The notes under the pieces: model-generated
The model's input: only the letters and a program-made list of their open reading frames with translations
What the model was told of the DNA's origin: nothing
Databases searched by the model: none
Origin: Aquaticitalea lipolytica
Lineage (GTDB): Bacteria > Bacteroidota > Bacteroidia > Flavobacteriales > Flavobacteriaceae
Length of the DNA: 64,000 bases
Assembly (NCBI RefSeq): GCF_014641635.1
Contig: NZ_BMIC01000001.1
Location: 1,246,641-1,310,640 of the forward strand
Reading direction: 5' to 3'
Made by a program: the position numbers and the translations under genes
Shown here: piece by piece, positions 29,126 through 37,984 of the stretch
Numbering within the stretch: the stretch's first letter is position 1
Layout of the letters: each line of letters opens with the position of its first letter

Positions 29126-30387
29126 CATTAAAAGAACGTGATAAAAAACACCTTTGGCATCCATTAACACAGCATAAATTACATCCTGAAGCTATAGCCA
29201 TTACAAAAGCGAAAGGCTGTGTGTTAACAGATGAAAACGGAAATGAATATATAGATGCTATTGCCTCATGGTACACATGTATGTATGGCCATTGTAATGA
29301 GTTTATAACAAATCGTGTTAGCCAACAAATGAAAACTTTAGATCAAGTTGTGTTTAGTGGTTTTACTCACGAGCCTGCAATACTACTCTCTGAAGAATTG
29401 ATGACCATTTTACCACAAAATCAAAACAAGATTTTTTTTAGTGACAATGGCTCGACAAGTGTTGAAATTGGTATTAAAATGGCGTTACAATACCACTTTA
29501 ATAAAGGTGATAAACGCAATATATTAATTGCTTTTGAAGACGGATTTCATGGTGATACTTTCGGAGCTATGAGTGTGTCTGGTTTATCAGTCTATAATGG
29601 TCCTTTTGAAGATTTTTTTTTAGATGTAAAACGTATTCCTACACCAAACGGAAATAATCACGATGCTATTTTAGAATCACTTAAAGAAATTGCTAAAAGC
29701 AATACCATTGCTGGATTTGTTTACGAACCACTAGTACAAGGTGCAGCAGCTATGAAAATGCACAATGCTGAAGGACTTGAGCTCATTTTAAAATTTTGCA
29801 AGGCAAACAAAATAATAACTATTGCTGATGAAGTAATGACGGGTTTTGGTAAAACAGGAAAATACTTTGCGTCAGATTATATACATACCAAGCCAGATAT
29901 TATGTGCTTAAGTAAGGCGCTTACAGCTGGTTTGTTGCCTATGGCTATTACTTCATGTACTCAAGATGTGTATGATGCATTTTATAGCGAAGATATAAGT
30001 AAGGGCTTGTTCCATGGTCATACTTATTCGGCAAATCCGTTAGCATGTACAGTTGCAATTGCAGGAATAGAGTTACTTAAATCTAAAGAGATTCAAGATA
30101 ATATTCAACGTATCATAAATTCTCATAAAGATTTTAATAATAGAATTAAAAATCATCCGAAAGTAAAATCGACACGTCAAACAGGGATAATTTTTGCTCT
30201 CGATTTAAATATAGAAATGGAGCGTTACGGAAATTTACGTGATAAACTCTTTAGCTTTTTTATGAGTAATGGTGTTTTTCTCCGACCTTTAGGTAATACA
30301 ATATATATTTTAGCACCTTATGTAATTAGTGAAAAACAATTAGAAAAAGTATATAAAACCATTGAAGACGTTTTAGTTACAATTTAA
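29122..30387 (+). CDS. bioA: Adenosylmethionine-8-amino-7-oxononanoate aminotransferase
   Basis: PLP class III aminotransferase that converts KAPA to DAPA using SAM as amino donor. HLWHPLTQH opening, SWYTCMYGH, FSDNGSTSVEIGIKMA, FEDGFHGDTFGAMSVSG, TIADEVMTGFGKTG and the PLP lysine in LSKALTAGLLPM are all seen. The length is 421. It ends the four-gene biotin operon; no clear terminator follows before the regulator's promoter. Confidence 0.97.
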   Translation: MTLKERDKKHLWHPLTQHKLHPEAIAITKAKGCVLTDENGNEYIDAIASWYTCMYGHCNEFITNRVSQQMKTLDQVVFSGFTHEPAILLSEELMTILPQNQNKIFFSDNGSTSVEIGIKMALQYHFNKGDKRNILIAFEDGFHGDTFGAMSVSGLSVYNGPFEDFFLDVKRIPTPNGNNHDAILESLKEIAKSNTIAGFVYEPLVQGAAAMKMHNAEGLELILKFCKANKIITIADEVMTGFGKTGKYFASDYIHTKPDIMCLSKALTAGLLPMAITSCTQDVYDAFYSEDISKGLFHGHTYSANPLACTVAIAGIELLKSKEIQDNIQRIINSHKDFNNRIKNHPKVKSTRQTGIIFALDLNIEMERYGNLRDKLFSFFMSNGVFLRPLGNTIYILAPYVISEKQLEKVYKTIEDVLVTI

Positions 30388-30415
30388 ATGATTACTCAAT
30401 CCTTTATTCATTTTT

Positions 30416-30443
30416 TTGTTAAGCTTAAATAATTGTAATTTTG
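30416..30443 (+). promoter_or_regulatory. Bacteroidota-type promoter of the AraC-like regulator
   Basis: TTG (30416-30418), 17-base spacer, TAATTTTG (30436-30443), 20 bases before the ATG at 30464. Both elements match the flavobacterial consensus. Confidence 0.7.
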
Positions 30444-30463
30444 AGGATACTTAAATACTAAAA

Positions 30464-31504
30464 ATGATTAAAACACTTCAAATTATAGCCTTATTTCAAG
30501 GCTTATTTGTTCTTGTAGTTTTGTTTGCTAATAGAAAAGAGTACAAAAAAATGACATTCAGATTAATTTTTGGTGCTCTTGTTTCGATTATACTTTATAT
30601 TATTGGTGATGATGAAAATAACTTGTTTTTTGAAGGCGTAGATTTATTTTTGTTTGATAGCTCATTATTTATCACATTTCTTTTTCTGTTTTTTAGATAC
30701 TATAATAATGGCAAAGAGAGTTTTGCTAAGCTTGACTATCTTTTTTTTATTCCAAATTTGATTTATTTTATTATTGAGCTAATTGAAATAAACTCACAAT
30801 CAGAAAATTTTATTGTTGAAATTATTGAGGTGCTTATTGAGTTTACTTTTTTTGCATACCTCTGTATTTTATTTTATTCTATAATTACAACAAAGAGAAA
30901 GCACTGGATATTATATTTTGTAATCCCTATCTCTATTTTATTTGGGTTTGCTTCTATAAATGATTTTTTATTGGCATTTGGTTATGATGCTTTTGAAATA
31001 TTTAACGATCAAAATTTTAATACTTATTTACTTCTAATTATTGCCTTCCTTTTTTATTTTATTTCCTTGACTTTAATGAATAAAAAAATGAATGATATTT
31101 TACCTAAAATAAAAAAAGACAAGTATAATAACTCTAACCTTAACCAAGAAGCTATTGCTCAATACAAAACAGATTTGATTAACTCAATGGTAAATGATAA
31201 AATGTATCTTAACCCGAAATTGTCAATTCATGATTTGTCAAAAAGAAATAACATTCCTCGTCAGTATATTTCTGAAGTTTTAAATGAGTATATGAATACT
31301 AGCTTTCAGGATTTTGTTAATGAATATAGAGTTGAAGAGTTTATAAATAGATTAAAAAACAATCAAGACAACCAATTTACTCTACTAGCAATAGCTTTAG
31401 ATGTAGGATTCAACTCAAAATCTTCTTTCAATGCTATTTTCAAGAAATTCAAAGGGTTAACGCCTACTGAATATAATAAGACTATTCTCAAAAACAATAA
31501 ATAG
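30464..31504 (+). CDS. Membrane-anchored AraC-type transcription regulator
   Basis: 346 residues: about seven hydrophobic helices in residues 1-205, then a cytoplasmic AraC/XylS double helix-turn-helix (about 245-340: LSIHDLSKRNNIPRQYISEVLNEY and IALDVGFNSKSSFNAIFKKFKGLTPTEY). The architecture suggests a sensor that binds DNA from the membrane. Its own promoter matches the consensus. It sits next to the PAP2/eptA pair, the most obvious candidate target, which is inference from position. Confidence 0.9.
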   Translation: MIKTLQIIALFQGLFVLVVLFANRKEYKKMTFRLIFGALVSIILYIIGDDENNLFFEGVDLFLFDSSLFITFLFLFFRYYNNGKESFAKLDYLFFIPNLIYFIIELIEINSQSENFIVEIIEVLIEFTFFAYLCILFYSIITTKRKHWILYFVIPISILFGFASINDFLLAFGYDAFEIFNDQNFNTYLLLIIAFLFYFISLTLMNKKMNDILPKIKKDKYNNSNLNQEAIAQYKTDLINSMVNDKMYLNPKLSIHDLSKRNNIPRQYISEVLNEYMNTSFQDFVNEYRVEEFINRLKNNQDNQFTLLAIALDVGFNSKSSFNAIFKKFKGLTPTEYNKTILKNNK

Positions 31505-31752
31505 GTGCAGATAAATTATTCTGCACTTATATGATAAAACATCCGTTTTTAATCTCTCGTTATTTGTATCAACAAATGCCTATAACGTATTTTAAAAATG
31601 GAAGAAGTGTTAAAACCCAAAAGGCTTTAATTAATACACTCCTCATTTTTCTCTACTTATTTTAAAATTCTAATTGTTAGTTTGTGGTTATACTTAACCT
31701 TCAAACCTGTAACAACTGAAACTTAATTTATAATAGCATTTGTAATTTTTTT
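31505..31752. other. Intergenic region with weak hairpin
   Basis: 248 bp between the regulator and PAP2 genes. GTGCAG (31505-31510) and CTGCAC (31521-31526) form a weak 6-bp stem with a 10-base loop and no T run. The remainder is AT-rich with no open frame or consensus promoter that I can support. TAATTTTT lies just before the PAP2 ATG. Confidence 0.4.
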
Positions 31753-32643
31753 ATGATTACTATTATGAACCTATCTATCATTAAAAATTCCTTAATAACC
31801 AATCAAACATTAAATACCCAAGTAATTAATAATTTTAAAAAATTAAGGTTAAGTGTATTTTTTCCTCCTTTGTTTTTAATGATTCTAATTGTTGCTTTTT
31901 TAATTATTGAAAATGACTTTTCAGTTGACGCATATATATTAATTCAAAAAGATTTGTTTTTATATATTAACTCCATCTTATCACATCAACCTAACTTACA
32001 ATATAACTTAACTCAATTAGGTGACGTAATTATATTTTTACCTTTTTTAGCTATTTTTATGATTTATGCACCTAAATTATGGGAGTCAATACTAGCTTCA
32101 TTAATAGTATCATGTATTTTGACTAACGTACTGAAAAGGTTTTTTGCAGTCCCAAGACCAGCTGCTATTTTTGACAATGATATTTTTGTTATTACTGGGA
32201 AGTCAATTATATCTTATAATAGTTTGCCTTCTGGACATTCAATAGCAACTTTTACAATTCTAACATCAGTACTATTTGCTTTTATGCCAAAAAAATTAAA
32301 ATTTAAAGTAATGTGGTTCTCTATCATTTTAAGTTTAGGTGCAATAATTGCTTTTACTAGAGTTGCTATAGGTGCACATTACCCTTTAGATGTTGTAATT
32401 GGTAGTATAATTGGCTATATATCTGCTCTAATAGGCATTTTTTTTAGTAGAAAATTTAATCTTCTGTCTTGGTTAGCAAACAAAAAATACTATTTCATTT
32501 CGATGATTTTGTTTTCAATTTGGGTCATTGTGTTAATTAATAAAATAATTACTTTAAATTTGATAGTGTTTTATTTTTCTTTAGCAAGCTTGTTAGCAAC
32601 ACTATATGTAACCTCTATTATTTATGTTAAAAAACAATATTAA
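31753..32643 (+). CDS. PAP2-family phosphatase (LpxE/LpxF-like candidate)
   Basis: 296-residue integral membrane phosphatase. The three PAP2 signature parts are present: KRFFAVPRP, LPSGHSIATF and TRVAIGAHYPLDVVIG (Thr for the usual Ser at the start of the third). There are six or more membrane helices and an extended N-terminal cytoplasmic part. It overlaps the eptA gene by 20 bases, so the two are translated together. That pairing points to lipid A dephosphorylation before phosphoethanolamine addition, but undecaprenyl pyrophosphate or phosphatidylglycerophosphate are possible substrates. A second ATG at 31765 is an alternative start. Confidence 0.88.
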   Translation: MITIMNLSIIKNSLITNQTLNTQVINNFKKLRLSVFFPPLFLMILIVAFLIIENDFSVDAYILIQKDLFLYINSILSHQPNLQYNLTQLGDVIIFLPFLAIFMIYAPKLWESILASLIVSCILTNVLKRFFAVPRPAAIFDNDIFVITGKSIISYNSLPSGHSIATFTILTSVLFAFMPKKLKFKVMWFSIILSLGAIIAFTRVAIGAHYPLDVVIGSIIGYISALIGIFFSRKFNLLSWLANKKYYFISMILFSIWVIVLINKIITLNLIVFYFSLASLLATLYVTSIIYVKKQY

Positions 32644-34150
32644 ATTAAGCCATTTTGTATTAATAGCTAGCTTAATTAATTTTTTATTATATCATTTCCA
32701 TTTTTTTAAATTCGTTTTTAACACCCTAGATTACAAAAGTTTAAGTGGAATTACCATTATAGTAAGTTTGGTAATAATAATGCTGGTTGTAAACGCTTTT
32801 GTATTATACCTTATATTTTTTCTTTCTCGATTTGTTGGAAAATTGCTATTGGTCATATTTTTCATCATTAACGCAATTGCTCTATATTTTATTAATACCT
32901 ACAATGTTTTAATTGACATAACCATGATTGGTAATGTTATTAATACCGATTATGAAGAGGCCAGTAGTTTCTTTTCTTGGGGATTAATTATGTATTTAAT
33001 TCTATTTGGATTGATACCTTCCTTTTTTATTATTAAAGCGAAAATTATAAAGGAATCACTCAAAAGATTTTTAATCAGTTTTTCGTTAACATTACTTTTT
33101 ATAATATGCATGGTTTTTGTAAATGGTGGCAATTGGAGATGGATAGATAAAAATTCAACCAAATTAGGTGCATTAGCAATGCCTTGGTCTTATATTGTAA
33201 ATACTTCAAGATACTATATTAAAAAAAGTAAAGAAAATGAAAAGGAAATTTTATTACCTAACGCAACCATAAAAGACAATGAAAAGTCTATTGCAGTTTT
33301 AGTAATTGGAGAATCAGCAAGAAGCCAGAATTTCTCACTATATGGTTATGAAAAACTTACAAATCCGTTATTATCTAAAATAGAGAATCTTCATAGTTAT
33401 AAAGCAACAGCTTGTGCTACTTACACAACAGCAGGAGTAAAATGTATTTTGGAGCATGAAAGCACAAATAAGTTGTACGAAATACTACCAAATTATCTAC
33501 ATAGAAATAATGTTGAAGTTATATGGAAAACAACAAATTGGGGAGAACCACCAATACACATTAAAAATTTCTATAATAAAACTGAATTAAGAAAAGATTG
33601 CGAAGGAGAAGAGTGTAATTATGATGAAATTCTCTTAAAAGGGTTACAGGAGCAAATTTTAGCGAGTAAAAAAGATAAAATACTAATTGTACTACACACC
33701 AGTACAAGTCACGGACCATCCTATAACACAAAATATCCATCTAGGTTTGAAAATTTTAAACCAGTTTGCAATAGTGTTGAACTAGGCGAATGCACTTCAG
33801 AAGAGCTTATAAACGCATATGATAATACTATTGTTTACACAGATTACATACTATCTAGTTTAATAGAAAATTTAAAGGAATTAAAAGATTATAATAGTAT
33901 GATGATGTTTGTTTCAGATCATGGAGAATCATTGGGAGAAAACAATTTATATATGCATGGAATTCCAGTAGCTTTTGCACCAAAAGAGCAATTAGAAATA
34001 CCTTTTATTGTATGGATGTCTGATAATTCAAAACAACTTAAATATAATAAAACTGAAACCTTGTCACAAAATCATGTTTTTCATAGTGTCTTAAACTTTT
34101 TAGCAATAGAAAGCCCTATTTATGATGAAAGCATGAATATTTTTAAATGA
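32624..34150 (+). CDS. eptA: Phosphoethanolamine-lipid A transferase
   Basis: Inner-membrane enzyme of the EptA/MCR family, 508 residues. Five N-terminal helices are followed by a periplasmic sulfatase-fold domain. Catalytic residues can be placed: Glu230 in VIGESAR, nucleophile Thr268 within CATYTTAGVKC (flanked by the conserved Cys264 and Cys274), Asp432-His433 in VSDHGESLGENNLY, and HTSTSHGPSYNTKYP. It would add phosphoethanolamine to lipid A, lowering negative charge and often raising resistance to cationic peptides. It is coupled to the PAP2 gene. Confidence 0.93.
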   Translation: MLKNNIKLSHFVLIASLINFLLYHFHFFKFVFNTLDYKSLSGITIIVSLVIIMLVVNAFVLYLIFFLSRFVGKLLLVIFFIINAIALYFINTYNVLIDITMIGNVINTDYEEASSFFSWGLIMYLILFGLIPSFFIIKAKIIKESLKRFLISFSLTLLFIICMVFVNGGNWRWIDKNSTKLGALAMPWSYIVNTSRYYIKKSKENEKEILLPNATIKDNEKSIAVLVIGESARSQNFSLYGYEKLTNPLLSKIENLHSYKATACATYTTAGVKCILEHESTNKLYEILPNYLHRNNVEVIWKTTNWGEPPIHIKNFYNKTELRKDCEGEECNYDEILLKGLQEQILASKKDKILIVLHTSTSHGPSYNTKYPSRFENFKPVCNSVELGECTSEELINAYDNTIVYTDYILSSLIENLKELKDYNSMMMFVSDHGESLGENNLYMHGIPVAFAPKEQLEIPFIVWMSDNSKQLKYNKTETLSQNHVFHSVLNFLAIESPIYDESMNIFK

Positions 34151-34151
34151 T

Positions 34152-34586
34152 TTAATTTCCTTCTAAACTTTTATCTAGTAGGTTAATTTCTTCATTTGTT
34201 GATTTTATTAATACATATAACTCTTCATAAACCCAATCTCCATTTACTTTTTCTCCTATAATAGTAACATAGCCTTTGCGCTTAGACCCTTTTAGCGGAA
34301 TTGTAATATCAACGTGACCAGAATCACCATTTTCAAGAGATATGTTGCCTTGCATAATACCATCTGTTTCTACAGGACTTCCGAGTGCTGCAATAACTTT
34401 AGGGCTATTAGACGCTTGTTCAACAGCATACTCATAAGGCGCTGAGCCTGAAATAGCTTTTGAAACTCCAAAAACTAATGCTCCAATACCTAAAACAAAA
34501 AATGCTATAATTGTTAAACATCCTCCTAGTGGCACTACCCAAACCCAGTTTCTTCCAAACCAACTTTTTTGTTTTACTTCTTCCAT
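34152..34586 (-). CDS. Coa1-like membrane protein
   Basis: 144 residues from the ATG at 34586 (MEEVKQKSWFGRNWVW). A TTG-type or upstream ATG start at 34625 would add an unlikely polar tail and is not favoured. One membrane helix (about 16-40) is followed by a short soluble domain with YEYAVEQASNSPKVIAALGSPV and GYVTIIGEKVNGDWVYEELYV, the pattern of bacterial proteins grouped with cytochrome oxidase assembly factor Coa1. Role in bacteria is unproven. It is convergent with eptA, with one base between the stops. Confidence 0.7.
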   Translation of the reverse strand: MEEVKQKSWFGRNWVWVVPLGGCLTIIAFFVLGIGALVFGVSKAISGSAPYEYAVEQASNSPKVIAALGSPVETDGIMQGNISLENGDSGHVDITIPLKGSKRKGYVTIIGEKVNGDWVYEELYVLIKSTNEEINLLDKSLEGN

Positions 34587-34629
34587 TCTATAAATTGTTT
34601 TATAAATATAAGTAATTGACTTCAAGCTT

Positions 34630-34658
34630 TTGTTACATTTTAATAAAACATACCTTTG
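34630..34658 (+). promoter_or_regulatory. Bacteroidota-type promoter of the ketoacyl synthase gene
   Basis: TTG (34630-34632), 18-base spacer, TACCTTTG (34651-34658), 19 bases before the GTG start at 34678. Both elements fit the consensus. Confidence 0.75.
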
Positions 34659-34677
34659 TCAAAAGCTTTAATTTTTA

Positions 34678-35838
34678 GTGAAAAATCCAATCTCAATAAC
34701 ATCAATTTCATCAATTTCGCCTTTAGGTAATTCTTTAGACGATATATGGAATAACTACTTAAATAGCAATCATTGCTTTAGTAAAACGTCATTGTTTGAC
34801 ACAGAAGTTTTAGTATCGAAATTACCTGTTTCAGCTAAAAAAGAAATTAAAGCATTAAGAGCTTCAGATTCTAAATATAAATCGCTTGATGACTCTGTGT
34901 TATTTGCAATTTATACCTCAAGAAAAGCTGTTGAACAAGTAGGTTGGAAACCTTCAGATAACTTCGGAATTAATATAGGTTCTTCTCGAGGTGCAACACA
35001 ATTGTTTGAAAAACACCATGAAGCATTTCTTAAAACAAATAAAGCCAATACACTTAGCTCTCCAACAACAACATTAGGAAACATATCATCTTGGGTAGCT
35101 CACGATTTACAAACTCAAGGTCCAGAAATAAGTCATTCTATTACATGCTCAACAGCATTACATGCATTACTTAATGGTATAGCTTGGATAAATTCTGGTA
35201 TGTGTGATAAGTTTTTAGTTGGAGGTAGCGAAGCGCCTTTAACACCTTTTACTATTGCTCAAATGCAAGCATTAAAAATTTATGCTAAAGAAAATAAAAA
35301 TGAAGCTTCATATCCTTGTCTTGCATTAGATGTTGATAAAACAAAAAACACAATGATTCTAGGTGAAGCAGCTTCTGTGGCATGTTTAGAGCAAGGTGAA
35401 AAAGAAAATGCGATTGCAAAAATTATAGGATTGGGTTATGCAACCGAAATATTAGAGCATAATGCATCACTTTCAACAAATGCTGATTGTTTTCAAAAGT
35501 CTATGGTAATGGCTTTAGGTAATTTAAATCCTGATGAAATAGACATTATAATTACGCATACTCCTGGAACAATAAAAGGAGATTTATCTGAATACAATGC
35601 TATAAAAAAAATATTTTGTAACAAGATTCCTTCATTTACTACTAATAAATGGAAGATTGGCCACAGCCTTGGTGCTTCTGGAATGTTAAGTGTAGAAATG
35701 GCTGTTTTAATGTTAATGTATCAAGAATTTATTTCGGTTCCTTTTATTGAAGAAATAAAACCAAAACGCATCAAAAACATTATGATAAACGCTGTTGGGT
35801 TTGGTGGAAATGCTGTGTCTATTCTTCTTTCAAAATAA
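34678..35838 (+). CDS. Stand-alone beta-ketoacyl-ACP synthase
   Basis: Condensing enzyme of the KAS I/II thiolase fold, 386 residues, GTG start. The Cys-His-His triad is complete: Cys157 (SITCSTALHAL), His294 (ITHTPGTIKGD) and His329 (WKIGHSLGASGM). It has its own promoter and no fatty acid synthesis genes beside it. Because the biotin genes lie on both sides (bioFDA at 27-30 kb, bioB at 38 kb) and no bioC/bioH is visible, a dedicated role in making the pimeloyl chain is an attractive inference; other acyl chains remain possible. Confidence 0.88.
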   Translation: MKNPISITSISSISPLGNSLDDIWNNYLNSNHCFSKTSLFDTEVLVSKLPVSAKKEIKALRASDSKYKSLDDSVLFAIYTSRKAVEQVGWKPSDNFGINIGSSRGATQLFEKHHEAFLKTNKANTLSSPTTTLGNISSWVAHDLQTQGPEISHSITCSTALHALLNGIAWINSGMCDKFLVGGSEAPLTPFTIAQMQALKIYAKENKNEASYPCLALDVDKTKNTMILGEAASVACLEQGEKENAIAKIIGLGYATEILEHNASLSTNADCFQKSMVMALGNLNPDEIDIIITHTPGTIKGDLSEYNAIKKIFCNKIPSFTTNKWKIGHSLGASGMLSVEMAVLMLMYQEFISVPFIEEIKPKRIKNIMINAVGFGGNAVSILLSK

Positions 35839-35896
35839 TATTGTGAGACATTTTTAAAGGTCTTATATTTCAAACATAAAATTTAAATTTCTACTT

Positions 35897-36532
35897 ATGA
35901 TGGAATGGTTTTCAGCTTTAGATGGGTTCTCCCAATTTTTTTGGATTATAGCACTTATTGGATCATTGCTATTCGTTTTTGTAATCATAACAACATTTTT
36001 AAGTGTTGATGGTGGAGATGATTTTGATAATGTCGATTCAAGTATTAATGCAGACGCTGGAATAGAATTTCAATTTATCACTTTCAAAAATTTGGTTGGT
36101 TTTTTTACCATTTTTGGATGGATAGGAATTGCTTGCATTAATGCTGGCTTTTCAATTCTTGTAACTGTTATTGCTGCTTTAGTCGGCGGAATTCTTATGA
36201 TGCTTATTATGGCTGCTATGTTTTATGGAATGAAAAAACTAGCAGATAGTGGAACATTAAACTATAAAAACGCAATTAATGCAACTGGAGAAGTCTATTT
36301 AACTATAGGTGCAAATCGCTCTAAAATGGGAAAAGTAAGCATCAGAGTTCAAAGTACTTTAAGAGAGTTAGAAGCAATAACTGATTCATTATTTGAATTG
36401 AAATCAGGCACAATTATTCAAGTTATAGATGTTACAAACAATGGCATTTTAATAGTTGAACAAACTAAGAAACCAATAGAACCAATTAAACAAGAAACAT
36501 ATGAACTACCTCCTAACACAACAAACCTTTGA
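35897..36532 (+). CDS. NfeD-like membrane protein (YqiJ/YuaF type)
   Basis: 211 residues with an N-terminal helix (about 14-36), two to three more helices in 62-115 (NLVGFFTIFGWIGIACIN, VIAALVGGILMMLIMAAMF) and a C-terminal OB-fold-like beta domain (NATGEVYLTIGANRSKMGKVSIRV, GTIIQVIDVTNNGILIVEQ). Partner of flotillin: the two genes overlap by 32 bases, the usual arrangement of membrane-microdomain operons. No ClpP-type protease domain is present. Confidence 0.85.
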   Translation: MMEWFSALDGFSQFFWIIALIGSLLFVFVIITTFLSVDGGDDFDNVDSSINADAGIEFQFITFKNLVGFFTIFGWIGIACINAGFSILVTVIAALVGGILMMLIMAAMFYGMKKLADSGTLNYKNAINATGEVYLTIGANRSKMGKVSIRVQSTLRELEAITDSLFELKSGTIIQVIDVTNNGILIVEQTKKPIEPIKQETYELPPNTTNL

Positions 36533-37928
36533 TTTAGGTTTTCCTATTGCAGTTATTTTTGCGATACTTTTTGTCTTTGTCTTTTTTATTATCCTTATTA
36601 AGCGATATAAACGTTGTCCATCAGACCGTATTTTAGTTGTATACGGAAAAGTCGGTGGAGGTCAGTCTGCCAAATGTATTCATGGTGGAGCTGCTTTTAT
36701 AGTTCCTGTTTTTCAAGATTATGAATTCTTGGATTTAACACCAATTTCTATTGAAGTAAACTTGGTAAACGCCCTCTCTAAACAAAATATTCGTGTTAAT
36801 GTACCTTCACGCTTTACAATTGGTATTTCTACAGAACCAGGAGTAATGCAAAATGCTGCTGAACGTTTATTAGGTTTAGGGCAAAATGAAATTCAAGAAT
36901 TAGCACAAGAAATTATTTTTGGTCAATTACGTTTAGTTGTGGCATCAATGGATATTGAAGAAATTAACAACGATCGTGATAAATTTTTAACTAATATTTC
37001 TGAAAGTGTTGAGTCAGAATTAAAGAAAGTTGGTCTTAAATTAATTAACGTAAACATTACAGATATTGTTGACGAGTCTGGATATATTGAAGCACTTGGT
37101 AAAGAAGCTGCGGCTCATGCAATAAATGCTGCTCGTAAATCTGTTGCCGAAAAAACTAGAGATGGTTCTATTGGTGAAGCAAATGCTGTACAAGACGAAA
37201 GAACTCAAGTTGCCGCTGCTAATGCCCAAGCTGTAGAAGGAGAAAATACAGCTAAAATTGCAGTTGCTAATTCCGATTCTTTACGTCGTCAACGAGAAGC
37301 AGAAGCAGAACGCGTAGCAATTGCTTCAGAAAAAGTACAAAGCGCAAAAGCTTTAGAGGAATCTTATGCTGCTGAAAAAGATGCCGAAATTGCAAGAGCT
37401 GAACGCGAGCGATCTTCTCAAGTAGCAGATATTATAGTTCCTGCTGAAATTGATAAACGTAAAGTTGAAATAGATGCTGAAGCTGAAGCTGAACGTATTA
37501 GAAGACGTGCTAAAGGTGAGGCTGATGCTATATTATTTAAAGCACAAGCCGAAGCCCAAGGTCAGTTTGAAATTTTAACTAAACAAGCTGCTGGTATGGA
37601 GCAAATTGTTAAAGCTGCTGGTAATAATTCTAAGGATGCAGTATTACTATTAATTGCTGATAAGCTACCTGAATTAGTTAAAACACAAGCTGAAGCTATT
37701 AAAAATATTAAGATAGATAAAGTTACTGTTTGGGAAAATGGTGGTGGAAAAGACGGAAAATCTTCAACTGCAAACTTTCTTTCTGGAATGTATCAATCAG
37801 TTCCGCCTTTACAAGAAATGTTTAATATGGCTGGAATGCAATTACCAGATTATTTAAAAGGTAAAGAGATAGAAAATAAAGCTGAGCCAGATAAAAAAGC
37901 TGTTGATAATTCTAACGATAAAAAGTAA
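36501..37928 (+). CDS. Flotillin family protein (SPFH)
   Basis: 475-residue scaffold protein of membrane microdomains. One N-terminal membrane helix (about 14-34), an SPFH domain (GGAAFIVPVFQDYEFLDLTPI to GLKLINVNITDIVD), an Ala/Glu-rich coiled coil (about 205-345, AEKTRDG, AERVAIASEKVQ, AERIRRRAKGEADAI) and a flotillin C-terminal region ending in a charged tail. Overlaps the NfeD-like gene and is closed by a terminator. Confidence 0.93.
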   Translation: MNYLLTQQTFDLGFPIAVIFAILFVFVFFIILIKRYKRCPSDRILVVYGKVGGGQSAKCIHGGAAFIVPVFQDYEFLDLTPISIEVNLVNALSKQNIRVNVPSRFTIGISTEPGVMQNAAERLLGLGQNEIQELAQEIIFGQLRLVVASMDIEEINNDRDKFLTNISESVESELKKVGLKLINVNITDIVDESGYIEALGKEAAAHAINAARKSVAEKTRDGSIGEANAVQDERTQVAAANAQAVEGENTAKIAVANSDSLRRQREAEAERVAIASEKVQSAKALEESYAAEKDAEIARAERERSSQVADIIVPAEIDKRKVEIDAEAEAERIRRRAKGEADAILFKAQAEAQGQFEILTKQAAGMEQIVKAAGNNSKDAVLLLIADKLPELVKTQAEAIKNIKIDKVTVWENGGGKDGKSSTANFLSGMYQSVPPLQEMFNMAGMQLPDYLKGKEIENKAEPDKKAVDNSNDKK

Positions 37929-37931
37929 GAT

Positions 37932-37966
37932 AAAATTCCACCGCAAAGGTGGAATTTTCTATTTTT
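37932..37966 (+). terminator. Terminator after the flotillin gene
   Basis: AAAATTCCACC (37932-37942), loop GCAAA, GGTGGAATTTT (37948-37958), followed by CTATTTTTA. An in-frame GTG at 37949 that would extend bioB lies inside this stem, which argues for the bioB ATG at 37985. Confidence 0.85.
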
Positions 37967-37967
37967 A
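37960..37967 (+). promoter_or_regulatory. Possible -7 box of bioB
   Basis: TATTTTTA is a one-base variant of TAnnTTTG, 17 bases before the bioB ATG and directly after the flotillin terminator. The -33 position has no TTG. Confidence 0.35.
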
Positions 37968-37984
37968 CCCAAACTAATGATTTT

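Noticed and set aside
31505-31526. Hairpin after the AraC regulator as an intrinsic terminator
   Set aside because: Stem is only six pairs with a ten-base loop and no T run.
37949-37984. N-terminal extension of bioB from a GTG at 37949
   Set aside because: The GTG lies in the descending arm of the flotillin terminator, and the extension is not needed for the BioB fold; the ATG at 37985 is preferred.
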